Below are positions 8,961 through 17,634 of a DNA stretch of 64,000 nt, piece by piece. Within the stretch, counting starts at the first letter, position 1, and the number at the start of each line of letters is the position of its first letter. The stretch comes from Candidatus Melainabacteria bacterium (lineage in GTDB: Bacteria; Cyanobacteriota; Vampirovibrionia; Obscuribacterales; Obscuribacteraceae), in assembly GCA_003242885.1 (NCBI GenBank), contig QKMZ01000007.1:153146-217145 (forward strand), written 5' to 3'. The notes beneath the pieces were generated by a model. It was given only the letters and a program-made list of their open reading frames with translations. It was not told where the DNA came from and ran no database searches. The position numbers and the translations under genes are program-made.

Positions 8961-11813
8961 TTAAACCTCAAAAAGTGCAGTGTCGCCTTCAGCCCTGAGG
9001 CTTTCGCGAGTAACCCGCCAATTGATGTTGGACGCAAGATGCGCCAAAACATCGCTCGGCTTAACGTGCTGACTAGGTCCTGTTGCCAGCAAAAGCTCCA
9101 CATAAGGCTCCGAATTTTTAGAATTTTCCGAGACTGAAATGGAGATCACTCCCGGACGAATATCTTTCGATTTACCGTCCGCATTGAAGACCGGGAGCGA
9201 GTCGGCGTTTTTAAGCGCCAAAACTCTTTCTTTGAGGAAACTCAAGAGCTTGTCCCTGTCGGTTGGTGCCAGAACCGGTTCCGGTGCAGAACTCGAATTG
9301 ACATTCGCTTCGCTTGTCGATGACAAAGGTTGCGAATCTCCATTTTTGTTCGGCAATGATTCCGATCCTTTCGCGCCTTCTTTCAAGGCAGTCTTTTGCG
9401 ATTCCTCGCAGATACTTTGTGGTAGCGCTCTATAGACGGCGCTTCTGACATATGAATTGAGCGACTTCTTGGTCTTCTCAATCCGCTTTGCACGAGTCAC
9501 TTGCACTTCAGGCGGCAGTTTCTCGTTGAGCAGTCGTTGAAACTCAGACGGCTCCAGGGCATAAACAAGTTCAATTTCCGCAACTTCCCCTTCGCCTTCT
9601 TGGAACAGCGGTAGCGGGAGTGCCAATTCAATCTTCGGTGATGGGTTGAAGCCTTGAGTGTAAGCAACTGCCATCATTGCGCGACGGGCGGCGCGAGCGA
9701 ATAGATGCTGCAAGTCGAGGTGAGAAATGTACCTCAATTGTCCGGTTTTGTTAAATTCAAAACGCAATACGCAAGCGCTGTCGCTCAACTTCTCTTCGGG
9801 CGGCTTAGTGAAGAAGATCGATGGATGGCTGTCTTCTTGCCCATGGGCAGCCAGTTCTTTGACGAACGGGTTGCGCTTCATTACCTCCACTTTCGGCGCA
9901 GCCAATAAGTGCGTGGTTTTTAGTTCGGTGCAAACTCCGCAGGCGTGGCAAAGATTTTCAGTGCATGGTGCTGTCTCTTGGGTAGCGAGCGCTTTTTCCC
10001 ACTCTTTCACCAACCACCAGTTGTGCAGCCCAATATGCACTACGTCCCAGGGCTGATCGCTGCCGACTTCTCTGTCTTTGCAGGCCATGTCGATCAGGTT
10101 GAGACCCATCGATTCGGCGACTTCATTCCAGATATGCGGTTGGAATTTGTCATCCCAGGCATCGAAAGTGCAACCTCTTTGATATGCCTTGTAAATCATC
10201 TCGCCGACTTCTCTGTCGCCGCGTGAGATGACCGCTTCCAACAGACTGATTTCCGCATCAGTCAGATTGAGAGTGACATTCTTCATGCGATATTCACGCA
10301 TCTTTTCGCGCAGAACCGCATGCTTGCGTTTGGTTTCTTCGGGTGTGAACTGACCGAACCACTGGAATGGTGTAAACGGTTTGGGCACGAAGTTTGAGAT
10401 CGTGCAGGTAAATTCGACTGCACGTCTGTACTTGGCGCGATCTGTGTTTCTAATCGCATGGCAATGACGTGTTGCCTCATCCAAAATTTGAATGATGCCT
10501 TCAAGATCTTCATCGCGCTCTGTCGGCAGCCCGCACATAAAGTACAGCTTTATAGAAGACCAGCCGGATTGATAAGCGGACTCGATTGCGTTGAGAATTT
10601 GTTCGTGCGAGAGACCTTTATTGATGACTGCACGCATTCTTTCTGTGCCTGCTTCCGGAGCAAGCGTGATGCCGCTCTTGCGCACCACTTTCAACTCCTC
10701 GGCAATGTCCAGATTCATCCTATCGGCACGTTGGCTTGGGAATGACAGAGATGTGCGGCGCTTCGTATGCTCTTCATTCAGCGCTCTTACCGAATCATGC
10801 AGAGATGTGTAATCGCTGACGCAAAGCGACAACATCGAATATTCGTCATTGCCGGAATGATTGAGTGCTTCTTTGGAAAGCCTGAGAAGATCTTCGGTCT
10901 TTCTTTCGCGAACCGGCAAAAACGTATATCCGGGTTGGCAAAAACGGCAGCCACGATCGCAACCACGACGAACTTCCAGTACTTCTCGGTCGTGAACGAG
11001 AGCGAGATATGGAACGAGACCTTGAGTAGGCTGATTGTCATCGTAAAGCGGAACAGTTTGACGCTTTACTCTTTCAGGAATGCCTTCGATTTTTGGCTGT
11101 GGCTGCGGAGAGCCTTCTTTGACTTCATAGAGTGCCGGCACATAAATTCCTGGAACTTCTCTGGCCATCTTCGTCAGCAAGTCCAGTCTCAGCTGTCGAG
11201 CGCGCTCTTTGTCGAGCTGTTTGAAATCGAGGCCATCATTTTCACGCTTGAACTCAGCGATGATTTCCATCACATGCGGCAGTGAATGTTCGCCATCGCC
11301 AATCAGGAAAAAGTCCATGAAAGACGCGAGCGGCTCAGGGTTTACAGCCGACGGTCCGCCGCCGAAAATCAGAGGAAATACTTGCTCTCTTTCTTCTGAT
11401 CGAATAGGAATGCCGGAGAGATCGAGTAAGTTCAAAACATTGGTGTAAGTAAGTTCGTACTGAAGAGAAAAACCAACCAACTCAAAATTGGCGAGCGGCT
11501 CACGCGATTCCCAGCCGAAGAGGGGAATATGCGCAGCACGCATCAGTGCTTCCATATCTTCTTGAGGCGCATAGCTGCGGTCGCACATCATGCCTTCTCG
11601 GTCATTGATGATTTGATAGAGAATCTTTAGACCGAAATTGGACATGCCCAATTCGTAGAGGTCTGGGAAGGTAATTGCCAATCGAACGGTATTAGCATGG
11701 AATGATTTTCTGCGGGCGCCCCACTCGTTGCCGAGATACTGCCCTGGCTTGGTTGCTTTTTCCAGCAGTTCGTCCAGGCGTGCTGAAATCCGCTCACCGT
11801 CGAAGTTCTTCAC
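8961..11813 (-). CDS. TIGR03960-type B12-binding radical SAM protein fused to a DUF2344 domain
   Basis: A 950-residue protein combining two families that are often separate neighbours of RNase E/G. The N-terminal part has the conserved PGQYLGNE opening and a Rossmann-like B12-binding-type region (LAITFPDLYELGMSNFG, LIFGGGPSA). The radical SAM cluster motif CxxxCxxC is C285, C289, C292 (CDRGCRFC). Near residue 683 the DUF2344 domain begins (GQLRYISHLDL and YTQGFNPSPKIELALPL). The role is unknown; the constant link to rne suggests RNA modification or processing. The GTG start lacks a clear Shine-Dalgarno and the frame remains open upstream, so the true N-terminus may be longer. Confidence 0.85.
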   Translation of the reverse strand: MKNFDGERISARLDELLEKATKPGQYLGNEWGARRKSFHANTVRLAITFPDLYELGMSNFGLKILYQIINDREGMMCDRSYAPQEDMEALMRAAHIPLFGWESREPLANFELVGFSLQYELTYTNVLNLLDLSGIPIRSEEREQVFPLIFGGGPSAVNPEPLASFMDFFLIGDGEHSLPHVMEIIAEFKRENDGLDFKQLDKERARQLRLDLLTKMAREVPGIYVPALYEVKEGSPQPQPKIEGIPERVKRQTVPLYDDNQPTQGLVPYLALVHDREVLEVRRGCDRGCRFCQPGYTFLPVRERKTEDLLRLSKEALNHSGNDEYSMLSLCVSDYTSLHDSVRALNEEHTKRRTSLSFPSQRADRMNLDIAEELKVVRKSGITLAPEAGTERMRAVINKGLSHEQILNAIESAYQSGWSSIKLYFMCGLPTERDEDLEGIIQILDEATRHCHAIRNTDRAKYRRAVEFTCTISNFVPKPFTPFQWFGQFTPEETKRKHAVLREKMREYRMKNVTLNLTDAEISLLEAVISRGDREVGEMIYKAYQRGCTFDAWDDKFQPHIWNEVAESMGLNLIDMACKDREVGSDQPWDVVHIGLHNWWLVKEWEKALATQETAPCTENLCHACGVCTELKTTHLLAAPKVEVMKRNPFVKELAAHGQEDSHPSIFFTKPPEEKLSDSACVLRFEFNKTGQLRYISHLDLQHLFARAARRAMMAVAYTQGFNPSPKIELALPLPLFQEGEGEVAEIELVYALEPSEFQRLLNEKLPPEVQVTRAKRIEKTKKSLNSYVRSAVYRALPQSICEESQKTALKEGAKGSESLPNKNGDSQPLSSTSEANVNSSSAPEPVLAPTDRDKLLSFLKERVLALKNADSLPVFNADGKSKDIRPGVISISVSENSKNSEPYVELLLATGPSQHVKPSDVLAHLASNINWRVTRESLRAEGDTALFEV

Positions 11814-12497
11814 TTCATTGGCGATTTCACGCGAAAATTCACGCGGCCGAGCTTTACCCGTTACGGCGTTAACTATGATCCTGCTCCAGATTTTCTGAGT
11901 CGTGCATCAAAAATTCGATTGGACTTGGTCACAAACAAATAGCGCGCAGCCCGAACTACATACGGGCACAGCTTATTGCGCTGAGGCTCACTTACTTGAG
12001 GGTTTTCGTCGCTCGGTCTGACCCAAGATGACGGGCCTTCCAAAACGGTTGTAATCAACCTGCGTTTTGATATGAGTTTCAAAAAAATCTCTTGAGTCGA
12101 GCGACCTCAAGTTACCTAATTATATCTCCTAAGGGTAGTTCTGGAGAACGGTGGCAAAACTTTAATCCGGAAGTGTCCGATAGTGAGCCATTACGACGAT
12201 TTTGTCTGGGGTAAAACCTGCTGCAGCTGCTCTTGAAGCCTTTGGGAGTGTTGGCGGCTATGAACAAACTGGTGGGATCCGACTGTTCAGGCTGGTTTTC
12301 AGGAGTATGAATGCACCGCGATTTGCCAGATCACGCACGGTGAGCGCGACGACATGGTCCGTTACAATCAATAATCGATTCAAATTGATAGTGTCCGATG
12401 TTCATGAATTAAGGAAACAAACTGCCTCAACCGCTTGTCTTCCTGTGATATAGTCGGTTCATAGGCCGTTAGACAAGACCGGAAAGGACGACCGAAC
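11814..12497. other. Intergenic region between the radical SAM gene and the gene at 12498
   Basis: This 684-base stretch separates divergent genes and must hold both promoters. The reading frame of the radical-SAM gene stays open for about 20 codons upstream of its GTG (encoding, among others, KARPREFSREI). A minus-strand frame at 11873-12082 has 69 codons but no clear ribosome-binding site and no recognisable product. I saw no RNA gene or riboswitch I could name. Confidence 0.4.
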
Positions 12498-12842
12498 GTG
12501 ATTCTTGAGGCGTTCGCCGAATATTTGCATGCATCCGACCAGTCGATTCCAGCGACCGAAGTTTTGTCGCGTTGGATAAAAGAACGGCTCGATGCCCCGG
12601 TCCTCACAAACGTCGACCGTGTAGTGCACTGCGAAATTTCTATCGCTAAAGTAGTGAAGAAAACCGACTGTAAAGAACCTGCCCCGAAGCTTGCGTTCAG
12701 AGGTAATTCAAAGTCCGGACGTCAGCTTCTGAAAAGTCTATATGAATACTGTCAGAGCTACGAGCAGCAAAAGTGGGCGCGCTACATCCATAACCTCAAG
12801 GCCAGCGACTTTCGTGCCGGCGAATTGAGAGACTCGAATTAG
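12498..12842 (+). CDS. Small protein of unknown function
   Basis: A 114-residue hydrophilic protein starting with GTG; AAAGGA is 10-11 bases upstream. The sequence is rich in Lys and Glu with helical character (EAFAEYLHASDQS, SLYEYCQSYEQQKW) and no signal peptide or membrane segment. It has two cysteines with no metal-site spacing. I recognise no family. Coding potential rests on the ribosome-binding site and normal codon use, so this is a moderate call. Confidence 0.45.
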   Translation: MILEAFAEYLHASDQSIPATEVLSRWIKERLDAPVLTNVDRVVHCEISIAKVVKKTDCKEPAPKLAFRGNSKSGRQLLKSLYEYCQSYEQQKWARYIHNLKASDFRAGELRDSN

Positions 12843-13000
12843 TTTCTATTTGATTCTTTAACTAAACGTTTGTTGCAGTAAAGAAACCGGCAACAGGCGG
12901 TGTCTCGACGTTTTCATGGAGTTTTGGAACATAACCGTTTCCATTCTGGTCTAGAATACTGTGCGCGTGAACAGTGGCCGCCAAACCGGGGCATCGCTTT

Positions 13001-13492
13001 ATGTCAGATACAAATTACTCAAGAAATTCAACAGCAAGAAATAGGTGGCAACACACGACTGCTCTGGTAATTGCGCTCAGCTGTTCGGTCGCTGCTGCAA
13101 TTGCGGCCGAAAACCTGCGTTTGAAGGATGGAGTGTCGTTTGTGCAAGATACCGACAACGGCTTTCCGATTGTCGGCGACAAAATGGATGATGCTAATTT
13201 AGAACAAGCGAAGCCTACTTTGATTTTTTTTGGTGCCGCCGGCGATCTTAATACGAACCGGCAGGCGAAGCGACTCGTAGATTTGTCCAAGAAGATTCAA
13301 GACAAAGTCAAAGTGATTGTCATTGATGTTGATCACCCGGCCAATGCCAGTGCGCTCAAACTGATTAAGACCTACTACAAAGGTTACATCCCGCTCAATG
13401 TGGTGCTCGATAAGGATGGAAAGCTCTCTACGAGCCACTCCGGCGAAATCGACACGGGCGATCTGAAATCAAAGGTTGATCGAGTTCTTTGA
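13001..13492 (+). CDS. Exported thioredoxin-fold protein lacking the CxxC active site
   Basis: A 163-residue protein from ATG 13001; a GTG at 12974 in the same frame is possible. The N-terminus carries a signal-like segment (TALVIALSCSVAAAIAA). The mature part has the strand-helix order of thioredoxin-like proteins: PTLIFFGAAGDLNTNRQ, then KVKVIVIDVDHPANA, then YIPLNVVLDKDGK with a cis-Pro-like position. Where thioredoxins have WCxxC this protein has GAAGD, so it cannot do disulfide exchange. A binding or redox-silent role is inferred. Its last 24 bases overlap the end of the convergent PHP gene. Confidence 0.6.
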   Translation: MSDTNYSRNSTARNRWQHTTALVIALSCSVAAAIAAENLRLKDGVSFVQDTDNGFPIVGDKMDDANLEQAKPTLIFFGAAGDLNTNRQAKRLVDLSKKIQDKVKVIVIDVDHPANASALKLIKTYYKGYIPLNVVLDKDGKLSTSHSGEIDTGDLKSKVDRVL

Positions 13493-14311
13493 CGCGAGAA
13501 ACTTTCTTACTATGTCTTTCGGCATTGAAATTGATCCTGCGGTTGCCTTGTATTCTTTGTAAGGACCGTGGCAGTCTGAGCCGCCTGTGACTATAAGCGA
13601 ATTGCGCTCTGCAAAGCGTATATATTGACGAACTAAATTGACCGAATGCATTCTATGGAAAGCCTCTACGCCGGCTAGTCCTTGTTTTTTCAGAGTCAAA
13701 ATATACTCGAGCATCTCCGGCGATTTGCCTGGATGAGCTATGGACGCAAAACCTCCGGCGCTATTTATTGCCTCTATAGCTTCTTGAGGAGAGACGCTTT
13801 CTCTTCTTACATAGAATGGTGACTCTTTGCAAACAAATTTTTCGTACGCTTCCATAAGGTCGTCTGCCATGCCGCAGTCGACCATGCATTGGGTGATATG
13901 TGCTTTTCCAATAGAGCCCAAACCCGCTCTATCCTGCAGCATCCGCATGGTGAGTGGATGACCGGCGGCCTGCAAATTGGCAACCATCTTTTCGACATGG
14001 TCATTTCGTGCCCGGCGCTGACGAGCTAGGACTGCTTGCAAATTCTCATTAGTCTGATCGATGAAATAGCCTAGTATATGGACGTCTTTGTGGGTGCCGT
14101 CCGGCTCTCTCCTGATTGTGTTTATCTCCACACCAGGAATTATTTCAATTCTTCCTTGCGCAGCTTCAATTCCTTCATTGATACCATATGTAGTGTCATG
14201 GTCTGTTATCGACATATGCGTAAGCTTTATCTTAACTGCATGCTCAACCAGCTCCTTTGGAGACCAGGTGCCGTCTGAATGGTGTGTATGCAGGTGAAAG
14301 TCGGCTTGCAT
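13469..14311 (-). CDS. PHP-domain phosphoesterase (RNase AM/TrpH-like)
   Basis: A 280-residue member of the polymerase-and-histidinol-phosphatase superfamily, closest in layout to the TrpH/YciV group that acts on 3',5'-nucleotide bisphosphates and RNA 5' ends. Metal-binding motifs are visible in order: HLHTHHSDGT at the N-terminus, ITDHDTT, PGVEIN, ASIAHPGK and GGSDCHG. The length is typical for the group. It lies 25 bases downstream of the YmdB-type gene on the same strand, so two nucleotide-cleaving phosphoesterases appear co-transcribed. The exact substrate cannot be told from sequence. Confidence 0.85.
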   Translation of the reverse strand: MQADFHLHTHHSDGTWSPKELVEHAVKIKLTHMSITDHDTTYGINEGIEAAQGRIEIIPGVEINTIRREPDGTHKDVHILGYFIDQTNENLQAVLARQRRARNDHVEKMVANLQAAGHPLTMRMLQDRAGLGSIGKAHITQCMVDCGMADDLMEAYEKFVCKESPFYVRRESVSPQEAIEAINSAGGFASIAHPGKSPEMLEYILTLKKQGLAGVEAFHRMHSVNLVRQYIRFAERNSLIVTGGSDCHGPYKEYKATAGSISMPKDIVRKFLASKNSINL

Positions 14312-14336
14312 TTAGCTAATTGAAAGCAGCGAGCGG

Positions 14337-15173
14337 CTAACCAATCGACATAATTTCTTGTGTCGATTTTGCCGAAAGCTGTGCTGATTCCCTATATTGA
14401 ACGCGTTCTATTGAAGTTGCTTTACCTGTTTTTGAATCGATGTTGAGCAGCACCCCGCAAAGGAGAGCTGGACCTTCGGCGACTTCAAAGCGCGTTGGCA
14501 ACTGCTTGATCATGCGTCTGAACACGCCCGCTTTTTCCATGCCAATGACACCATCGGCCGGACCGCAAGCACCGGCATCAGTGATGTAAGCGGTTCCTTC
14601 GGGCAGAATGCGTTCGTCAGCAGTTTGAATATGAGTGTGCGTCCCCAACACTGCTGACACGCGGCCATCTAAATAGAGACCGAGCGCGACCTTTTCGGCT
14701 GTAGCTTCAGCATGAATGTCGACAATGATTACTTTTGTTTCTTTCTCTAATTCCGGCAAATACTTGTCTGCGGCTAGAAAAGGATTTTCGAGCGGTTCCA
14801 TGAAAACGCGACCAATCAAATTGAGAATGCCGACTTTCTGATCGGCGACCTCGACAATGCAATATCCTTTGCCTGGCGTACCTGCCGGGTAATTTGCAGG
14901 GCGAATTACATTCACTTGCTTGTCGATGAATTCGAGTAATTCTTTACGATCAAAGGTATGATTGCCGCCGGTGAACGCCTGAACCCCAGCTGTGCGCAGC
15001 TCTTCGAGATTGGCCTCGGTTGTTCCAAATCCATGCGCAGAGTTCTCTGCATTGGCGATAATCAGGTCAGGCTTGCTCGTGAGCCCGGCGAGATAACGTC
15101 TGACGACCTGGCGACCAGGCTTGCCGATGATATCTCCCAGAAAGAGGATTTGCAGAATGTTGTTCAGAGCCAT
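14337..15173 (-). CDS. ymdB: YmdB-family metallophosphoesterase (2',3'-cyclic nucleotide phosphodiesterase)
   Basis: A 278-residue protein of the TIGR00282 family. Motifs are FLGDIIGKPGRQVV at the N-terminus, ANAENSAHGFG, GGNHTFD, VDIHAEATAEK and VLGTHTHIQTAD, which supply the residues of the di-iron site. Bacillus YmdB hydrolyses 2',3'-cyclic nucleotides and affects biofilm behaviour. Here it heads a two-gene unit with the PHP phosphoesterase. The GAT..MALNN start is preceded by a GCTACGG stretch with no strong Shine-Dalgarno. The size and motif order are ordinary for the family. Confidence 0.9.
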   Translation of the reverse strand: MALNNILQILFLGDIIGKPGRQVVRRYLAGLTSKPDLIIANAENSAHGFGTTEANLEELRTAGVQAFTGGNHTFDRKELLEFIDKQVNVIRPANYPAGTPGKGYCIVEVADQKVGILNLIGRVFMEPLENPFLAADKYLPELEKETKVIIVDIHAEATAEKVALGLYLDGRVSAVLGTHTHIQTADERILPEGTAYITDAGACGPADGVIGMEKAGVFRRMIKQLPTRFEVAEGPALLCGVLLNIDSKTGKATSIERVQYRESAQLSAKSTQEIMSIG

Positions 15174-15271
15174 GACCGTAGCGAAACCTTTTCTTAAGTG
15201 AATCTGTTCAAAAATATAGAAACGTTGTACGTCTCCGGACGTCTTTTATACAATACCTTCGAGATCATTAT

Positions 15272-16243
15272 ATGCCGCAGCGCCCGACAACACACAAAGA
15301 TTTGCACAGAGCCGCTATAGGCTTGGCTTTTGCACTTGTATATCTCCTCGAGGTGCAAGGGGCAGGCGCTGAGACTACGGCGCAGGCTGCTTCGACAGGC
15401 GTTGCCCCTAAATCTCAATCGAAGCTTGTAAAGAAAGAACCTGTCAAGGCTGCTCCGATCGCAGCATCAGCTGCCAAGTCCGAGCCGGCAAAAGCAGTTT
15501 CCGTACCAGCTAAGCATCTTGTCTCTCCGTCAGCCAAGCCTCCTGAGCCGGAAATAAAGACGCCACCACCCAAGGCTGGGAAACTGCGCGAGATACCACA
15601 ATCAACGCTAAATGAAGATCAAGCGCTCTCTGCCAAAGCTGAAGTCAAAACTGCTGCGAAGCAGGCAGTGAAGCCAGATGCTAAGCAAGCGGCAAAGCAA
15701 GATACTAAGCAAGTTTCTAGCTCAGAATCAAAAGCGCAGACTATGCCTGCTTCCAAGACTGAGAAGAAAGTTGCCGTCGTGAAGCCCAAGAAAACTACTT
15801 CTAGTCCGCGTTTGAACAATGGTTTGGTGCCGCCACCTCCGCCTGTAATGCCTATAGGTATGGACGCTTTAGGCATGTACGGTGCGCCCGTTGATTATCT
15901 TTCTTTGAAAGAGCTTGAAGGAAGGAAGAAAGAATTGACCGCACGCTTCAATGAATTGAATTCGATTGTCGGTGACGGCGAAAGACAGATCAAAGAGCGA
16001 AAAGAAAAAGCTGAGTTGTTTGAGTCTCTCTATCAGGAAGGCGTAGTCAGCCGCAGGGAATTGGAAGCAGCAAAGAGAGAAGCCGGCGAAATCGACCGCG
16101 ACCTTAAGTTCAAGCTTGACGAATTCGAATCAGTAAAAATCTCAATGAAAGCCGTAAACAACAGGCTTGCAATGCTTAAGAAGCAAGAAGAGAAATTGAA
16201 TCCAGTTAAAAAGAAAGCTAAGGCTGTCGCGAAAAAGAAGTAA
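15272..16243 (+). CDS. Exported Ala/Lys/Pro-rich protein with C-terminal coiled coil
   Basis: A 323-residue protein with a signal-like hydrophobic segment (AAIGLAFALVYLLEVQGAGA), a long low-complexity middle part rich in Lys, Ala and Pro with AKQA-type repeats, a short polyproline stretch (PPPPPVMP), and a charged C-terminal coiled coil of about 120 residues (SLKELEGRKKELTARFNEL onward) ending in a basic tail. This suggests a periplasmic or envelope-spanning structural protein. No family recognised. The ATG lacks a strong ribosome-binding site, but the signal peptide begins within 15 residues. Confidence 0.6.
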   Translation: MPQRPTTHKDLHRAAIGLAFALVYLLEVQGAGAETTAQAASTGVAPKSQSKLVKKEPVKAAPIAASAAKSEPAKAVSVPAKHLVSPSAKPPEPEIKTPPPKAGKLREIPQSTLNEDQALSAKAEVKTAAKQAVKPDAKQAAKQDTKQVSSSESKAQTMPASKTEKKVAVVKPKKTTSSPRLNNGLVPPPPPVMPIGMDALGMYGAPVDYLSLKELEGRKKELTARFNELNSIVGDGERQIKERKEKAELFESLYQEGVVSRRELEAAKREAGEIDRDLKFKLDEFESVKISMKAVNNRLAMLKKQEEKLNPVKKKAKAVAKKK

Positions 16244-16947
16244 GCAGTTTTGGCGCACCATATTTGGTGCTTGGTCGAAAGTTGTTTTTGAACTGTAGCT
16301 AGAGCAATTTCAATTCAGATCAATTAATTGTAGAAGTTTCGGCGCGCGCCAGGTGCGCCAACCCTTTATATAGATCGCCCCGTTAGAGAACCTGGACCGC
16401 AAAAGCCCGAAGTTTGATGAAATGCGCACTACGCTGTGGTTTTCAGTGTTGCCTTGTTCTTGAATCCTGATAGCCAAAGATTAGAAGTTTGAGGTTGGTT
16501 CAGAAACCGTGCGGAGTGAATGGTTGAAACTTAGACATAGTCTTGCTTTGCGGGTACAGAAGCTGAAGCAGCTTGCTGGGCCGGAAATTCGATGAACGGT
16601 AATTAGACTTTGGTTGTTAAGAGGCGCTATGCAAGGCTGTTTTCACCTCTTTCTTTATTGGCGATAATTTCAAGAGCCGCTTCAGATGAGACGGGAGTCA
16701 TATTTGGTGTTTTGATTAAACGTGGAAACGGAGACTATGAAACCGTTCTCAGGTTGCAAAGGGTAAACAGGAATGGATCGTTAAAAGCGGCTCACTGTGC
16801 CGTTTTTGCCGATACTATTGTGAGCACGGAAACGTTGCTGGCGCAGATAAGCCGCATTAACACTGGATTTCGCTACCGCGGGACCAGATATCGGCTGCGC
16901 AGGGACAAGGTAACGCTTTCAAACTTACAAACACTAGGAGTGACTAA
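16244..16947 (+). other. Long leader/intergenic region upstream of hsp20
   Basis: About 700 bases without a convincing gene. It contains the palindrome GGCGCGCGCC near 16340 and a TATATAG element near 16374. The AGGAGTG Shine-Dalgarno of hsp20 is at its 3' end. A TTG-initiated frame at 16610-16987 overlaps the hsp20 start and is not accepted as a gene. No CIRCE-type inverted repeat was found. A small RNA or long 5' leader is possible, but nothing decisive is visible. Confidence 0.35.
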
Positions 16948-17472
16948 ATGTATTTCAATCGTACAATCAGAAATTTCCAATCGATGAATAAACCGGTAAA
17001 CCGTTATTTCGAAAACCGCCACCTTCATACTTTTGGTTCTGAGCTGACCAACTGGAACTGGCAGCAGCACGTAAACTACAGCGCACCCGAAACCGATGTT
17101 CTCGAACTCGACGAACAATACCTCCTCGAAATCGCTCTGCCGGGCGTAACTCTCGATGATGTTGAACTGAAAATTGAAGATAACTTGCTCACTATGATCG
17201 CGAAGCGCACTCCTTCGTTGTTCGAAGAAAGAGCACAGTACCTCCAAAAAGAACTTCCTTGCTTCTTGGTTCGTGAATTCTACTTCGAGCAAGAAATCCT
17301 CCACGATCAAATCGAAGCTCGCTTGGATCGCGGCATCCTCTTCATCAGCATTCCGAAGATGGAAGTAGCAACCCGCATTCCTGTTTCCGTAGGAACCATG
17401 GACATGCACCTTCCTGGTTTGAAGACTAGAAAAGAAACCGTACGCAGTGGCAAAGAAGTCACCATCAAGTAA
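16948..17472 (+). CDS. Small heat shock protein, Hsp20/alpha-crystallin family
   Basis: ATP-independent holdase chaperone of 174 residues. The alpha-crystallin domain runs from about residue 45 to 150: PETDVLELDEQYLLEIALPG, VELKIEDNLLTMIAKR, then the conserved GILFISIPK near the end. An IxI/V-type motif (RIPV) follows in the C-terminal extension. The central insert SLFEERAQYLQKELPCFLVREF is longer and less canonical than usual. AGGAGTGACTAA gives a strong ribosome-binding site, and a good terminator follows, so the gene is monocistronic. Confidence 0.92.
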   Translation: MYFNRTIRNFQSMNKPVNRYFENRHLHTFGSELTNWNWQQHVNYSAPETDVLELDEQYLLEIALPGVTLDDVELKIEDNLLTMIAKRTPSLFEERAQYLQKELPCFLVREFYFEQEILHDQIEARLDRGILFISIPKMEVATRIPVSVGTMDMHLPGLKTRKETVRSGKEVTIK

Positions 17473-17517
17473 CTTCAGCTGGCTGTTCTCCTACTTTCAG
17501 GTAAGAGAGAAGAATTA

Positions 17518-17545
17518 GAGAGGGGAGCGATCCCCTCTCTTTTTT
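17518..17545 (+). terminator. Rho-independent terminator after hsp20
   Basis: Perfect stem GAGAGGGGA / TCCCCTCTC with a four-base loop gcga and a run of six T, located 46 bases past the hsp20 stop. Confidence 0.9.
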
Positions 17546-17580
17546 GCATGCTTGTCTGCTTGCACTTGTCATTCTGATAC

Positions 17581-17608
17581 AAAAAGAGGCGCCTGGCGCG
17601 CCTCTTTG
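17581..17608 (-). terminator. Rho-independent terminator for the WG-repeat gene
   Basis: On the minus strand the stem AAAGAGGCGC pairs with GCGCCTCTTT and is followed by TTT. It lies about 27 bases past the stop of the gene at 17635-18690, back to back with the hsp20 terminator. Confidence 0.8.
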
Positions 17609-17634
17609 AGGTTCCTAATCTTTCAGTTCGCTGC

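Noticed and set aside
11873..12082. Minus-strand frame of 69 codons upstream of the radical SAM gene
   Set aside because: No Shine-Dalgarno, no family pattern; it is kept only as a remark in the intergenic entry.
12202..12453. Plus-strand frame of 83 codons before the small gene at 12498
   Set aside because: No ribosome-binding site and no recognisable features.
16610..16987. TTG-initiated frame of 125 codons on the plus strand
   Set aside because: It overlaps the hsp20 start in another frame, has no ribosome-binding site and shows no recognisable pattern.
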